A DNA stretch of 64,000 nt from Microbacterium soli (lineage in GTDB: Bacteria; Actinomycetota; Actinomycetes; Actinomycetales; Microbacteriaceae): positions 1,922,001 through 1,986,000 of the forward strand of contig NZ_BAABCP010000001.1 in assembly GCF_039539005.1 (NCBI RefSeq). The letters run 5' to 3'. This document shows positions 63,122 through 64,000 of this stretch, one piece after another (position 1 is the stretch's first letter; the number at the start of each line of letters is the position of its first letter). The translations under genes were made by a program, and so were the position numbers. The notes under the pieces were generated by a model. That model had not been told where the DNA came from and did no database searches. It worked only from the letters and a program-made list of their open reading frames with translations.

Positions 63122-64000
63122 GGCTTCTCCACGCCTGCATGGGGGCGCCCGAGCACGCGGTCGACGCCGTCGAGGATGCGGTCGAGGTCCGGGACGTAAT
63201 GCCGTTCGAGCTTCGCAGGCGGATACGGCGTGTCGAATCCGGCGATTATGGTGGGTGGCGCTTCCAGGAACTCGAAGCAGCGGTCGGTGACGGCGGCGAC
63301 GATGCTCGCGCCCACACCGCCCTGGAGCGGAGCTTCATGCGCCACGACGAGGCGTCCGGTGCGCACGACCGAGTCCTCGATCAGTCGGTCATCCACGGGT
63401 GAGAGCGATCGCAGGTCGATGACCTCGAGTGAGACGCCTTCCGCGGCGGCTGCCTCGGCGGCGTCCAGCGCGGTCTGGACGAGTGCTCCGTACACGACGA
63501 GAGTGACGTCCGACCCGGCTCGGAGAACTCTGCCCTCGTGCAAGGGGTGAAGCACCCGACCGGAGACGGACTCGTCGAGCTCCCCCCTGGTGTGGTAGCG
63601 CCGTTTCGGTTCCAGGAAGATGACGGGGTCGTCGTCGGAGATCGACTGCCTCAGCATGTCGTAGGCGTCCTGCGGTGTCGCGCACGTGACGACTCGGAGT
63701 CCTGGGGTGTGGGCGAAGTACGCCTCCGGCGACTCCGAATGATGCTCGACCGCTCCCACTCCGCCACCGAACGGCATGCGGATCGTGACGGGGAACCGCA
63801 CCTGACCGCGCGTCCGATAGTGGAGCTTGGCGAGCTGCGTGACGATCTGGTCCATGGCGGGGTAGATGAACCCGTCGAACTGTATCTCCACGACGGGGCG
63901 GAAACCTCGATAGGCGAGTCCGATCGCCGTGCCGACGATCGCGCCCTCTGCGAGTGGGGCATCGACGACTCGTCGGGGGCCGAACTCGTCCTGGAGTCCG
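63118..64000 (-). CDS. 2-oxoacid dehydrogenase E1 component subunit beta, N-terminus outside the window
   Basis: The gene runs off the right edge; about 293 residues are visible. Typical E1 beta blocks: DAPLAEGAIVGTAIGLAYRG, MRMPFGG-type RMPFGGGVGAVEHHSESPE, PDDPVIFLEPKR-like DDDPVIFLEPKRRY, LEVIDLRSLSPVDD and PYPPAKLERHYVPD. With an alpha subunit presumed upstream and the E2 after it, this oxidises branched-chain 2-oxoacids to acyl-CoA, which primes branched fatty acids in this group (inference). Confidence 0.88.
   Translation of the reverse strand, partial: GLQDEFGPRRVVDAPLAEGAIVGTAIGLAYRGFRPVVEIQFDGFIYPAMDQIVTQLAKLHYRTRGQVRFPVTIRMPFGGGVGAVEHHSESPEAYFAHTPGLRVVTCATPQDAYDMLRQSISDDDPVIFLEPKRRYHTRGELDESVSGRVLHPLHEGRVLRAGSDVTLVVYGALVQTALDAAEAAAAEGVSLEVIDLRSLSPVDDRLIEDSVVRTGRLVVAHEAPLQGGVGASIVAAVTDRCFEFLEAPPTIIAGFDTPYPPAKLERHYVPDLDRILDGVDRVLGRPHAGVEKP

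Overview
The window is high-GC, tightly packed chromosomal DNA from an actinobacterium, most likely Microbacteriaceae and close to Microbacterium. The grounds are the codon use, the str and S10-spc-alpha ribosomal layout, an infA-rpmJ-rpsM-rpsK-rpoA-rplQ block, a menaquinone gene set, the hadA-hadB-murB trio, and many genes whose start codon lies 6-7 nt after a TAnnnT -10 box (leaderless transcripts). The organism is an inference from this. I found no rRNA or tRNA genes, IS elements, phage genes or CRISPR arrays.

Layout. 1-6 kb is a carbohydrate catabolic cluster: the end of a dihydroxyacetone-kinase L subunit, an RpiB-type isomerase, a triosephosphate-isomerase paralogue and a FadR-type regulator, a set resembling tetritol/erythrulose-phosphate breakdown. 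A TIM-barrel sugar isomerase, a 3-hydroxyacyl-CoA-dehydrogenase-family enzyme and an M24 peptidase-like hydrolase follow. 6-9.9 kb holds a threonine aldolase, an SDR enzyme and a DUF6421-type protein, read away from a divergent Lrp/AsnC regulator with a perfect 15-bp palindrome between them. 9.9-11.5 kb holds two vitamin B6 genes (pdxY and a YggS/PLPBP homologue). 11.5-22.8 kb is mostly menaquinone and electron-transfer metabolism (menA, menD, menG, menF, a polyprenyl diphosphate synthase, fprA), interleaved with rmuC, a PPK2 kinase and small membrane or DUF402 proteins. 22.8-28.7 kb carries a hydrolase, a GntR regulator, a YajQ protein, a PadR-HAAS membrane pair and several uncharacterised membrane proteins.

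29-50.9 kb is the translation core: rpsL-rpsG-fusA-tuf; the S10-spc run rpsJ to rplO; secY-adk-map; a DsbA-like protein; and infA-rpmJ-rpsM-rpsK-rpoA-rplQ. rpsN is missing from its usual place between rplE and rpsH. L15, S5, L29 and L17 carry low-complexity extensions. Several leaders and spacers contain strong hairpins.

50.9-64 kb holds an acyl-CoA ligase, a tripartite tricarboxylate transporter (tctC-tctB-tctA) with a divergent regulator, a TSUP permease, hadA-hadB-murB, an aminotransferase, a small hypothetical protein and the start of a branched-chain 2-oxoacid dehydrogenase operon (E2, partial E1 beta).

The most unusual item is the regulator at 52559-53866. It has the membrane-bound Cache-PAS sensor half of a CitA/DcuS histidine kinase joined directly to the DNA-binding domain of its partner response regulator (CitB/DcuR). 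The kinase core and the receiver are both absent, so a two-component system appears collapsed into one transmembrane transcription factor. Between it and tctC lie two 20-bp direct repeats 21 bp apart, just upstream of the likely tctC promoter, which make a ready-made operator. This regulator-operator-transporter unit is the best candidate for an undescribed system here.
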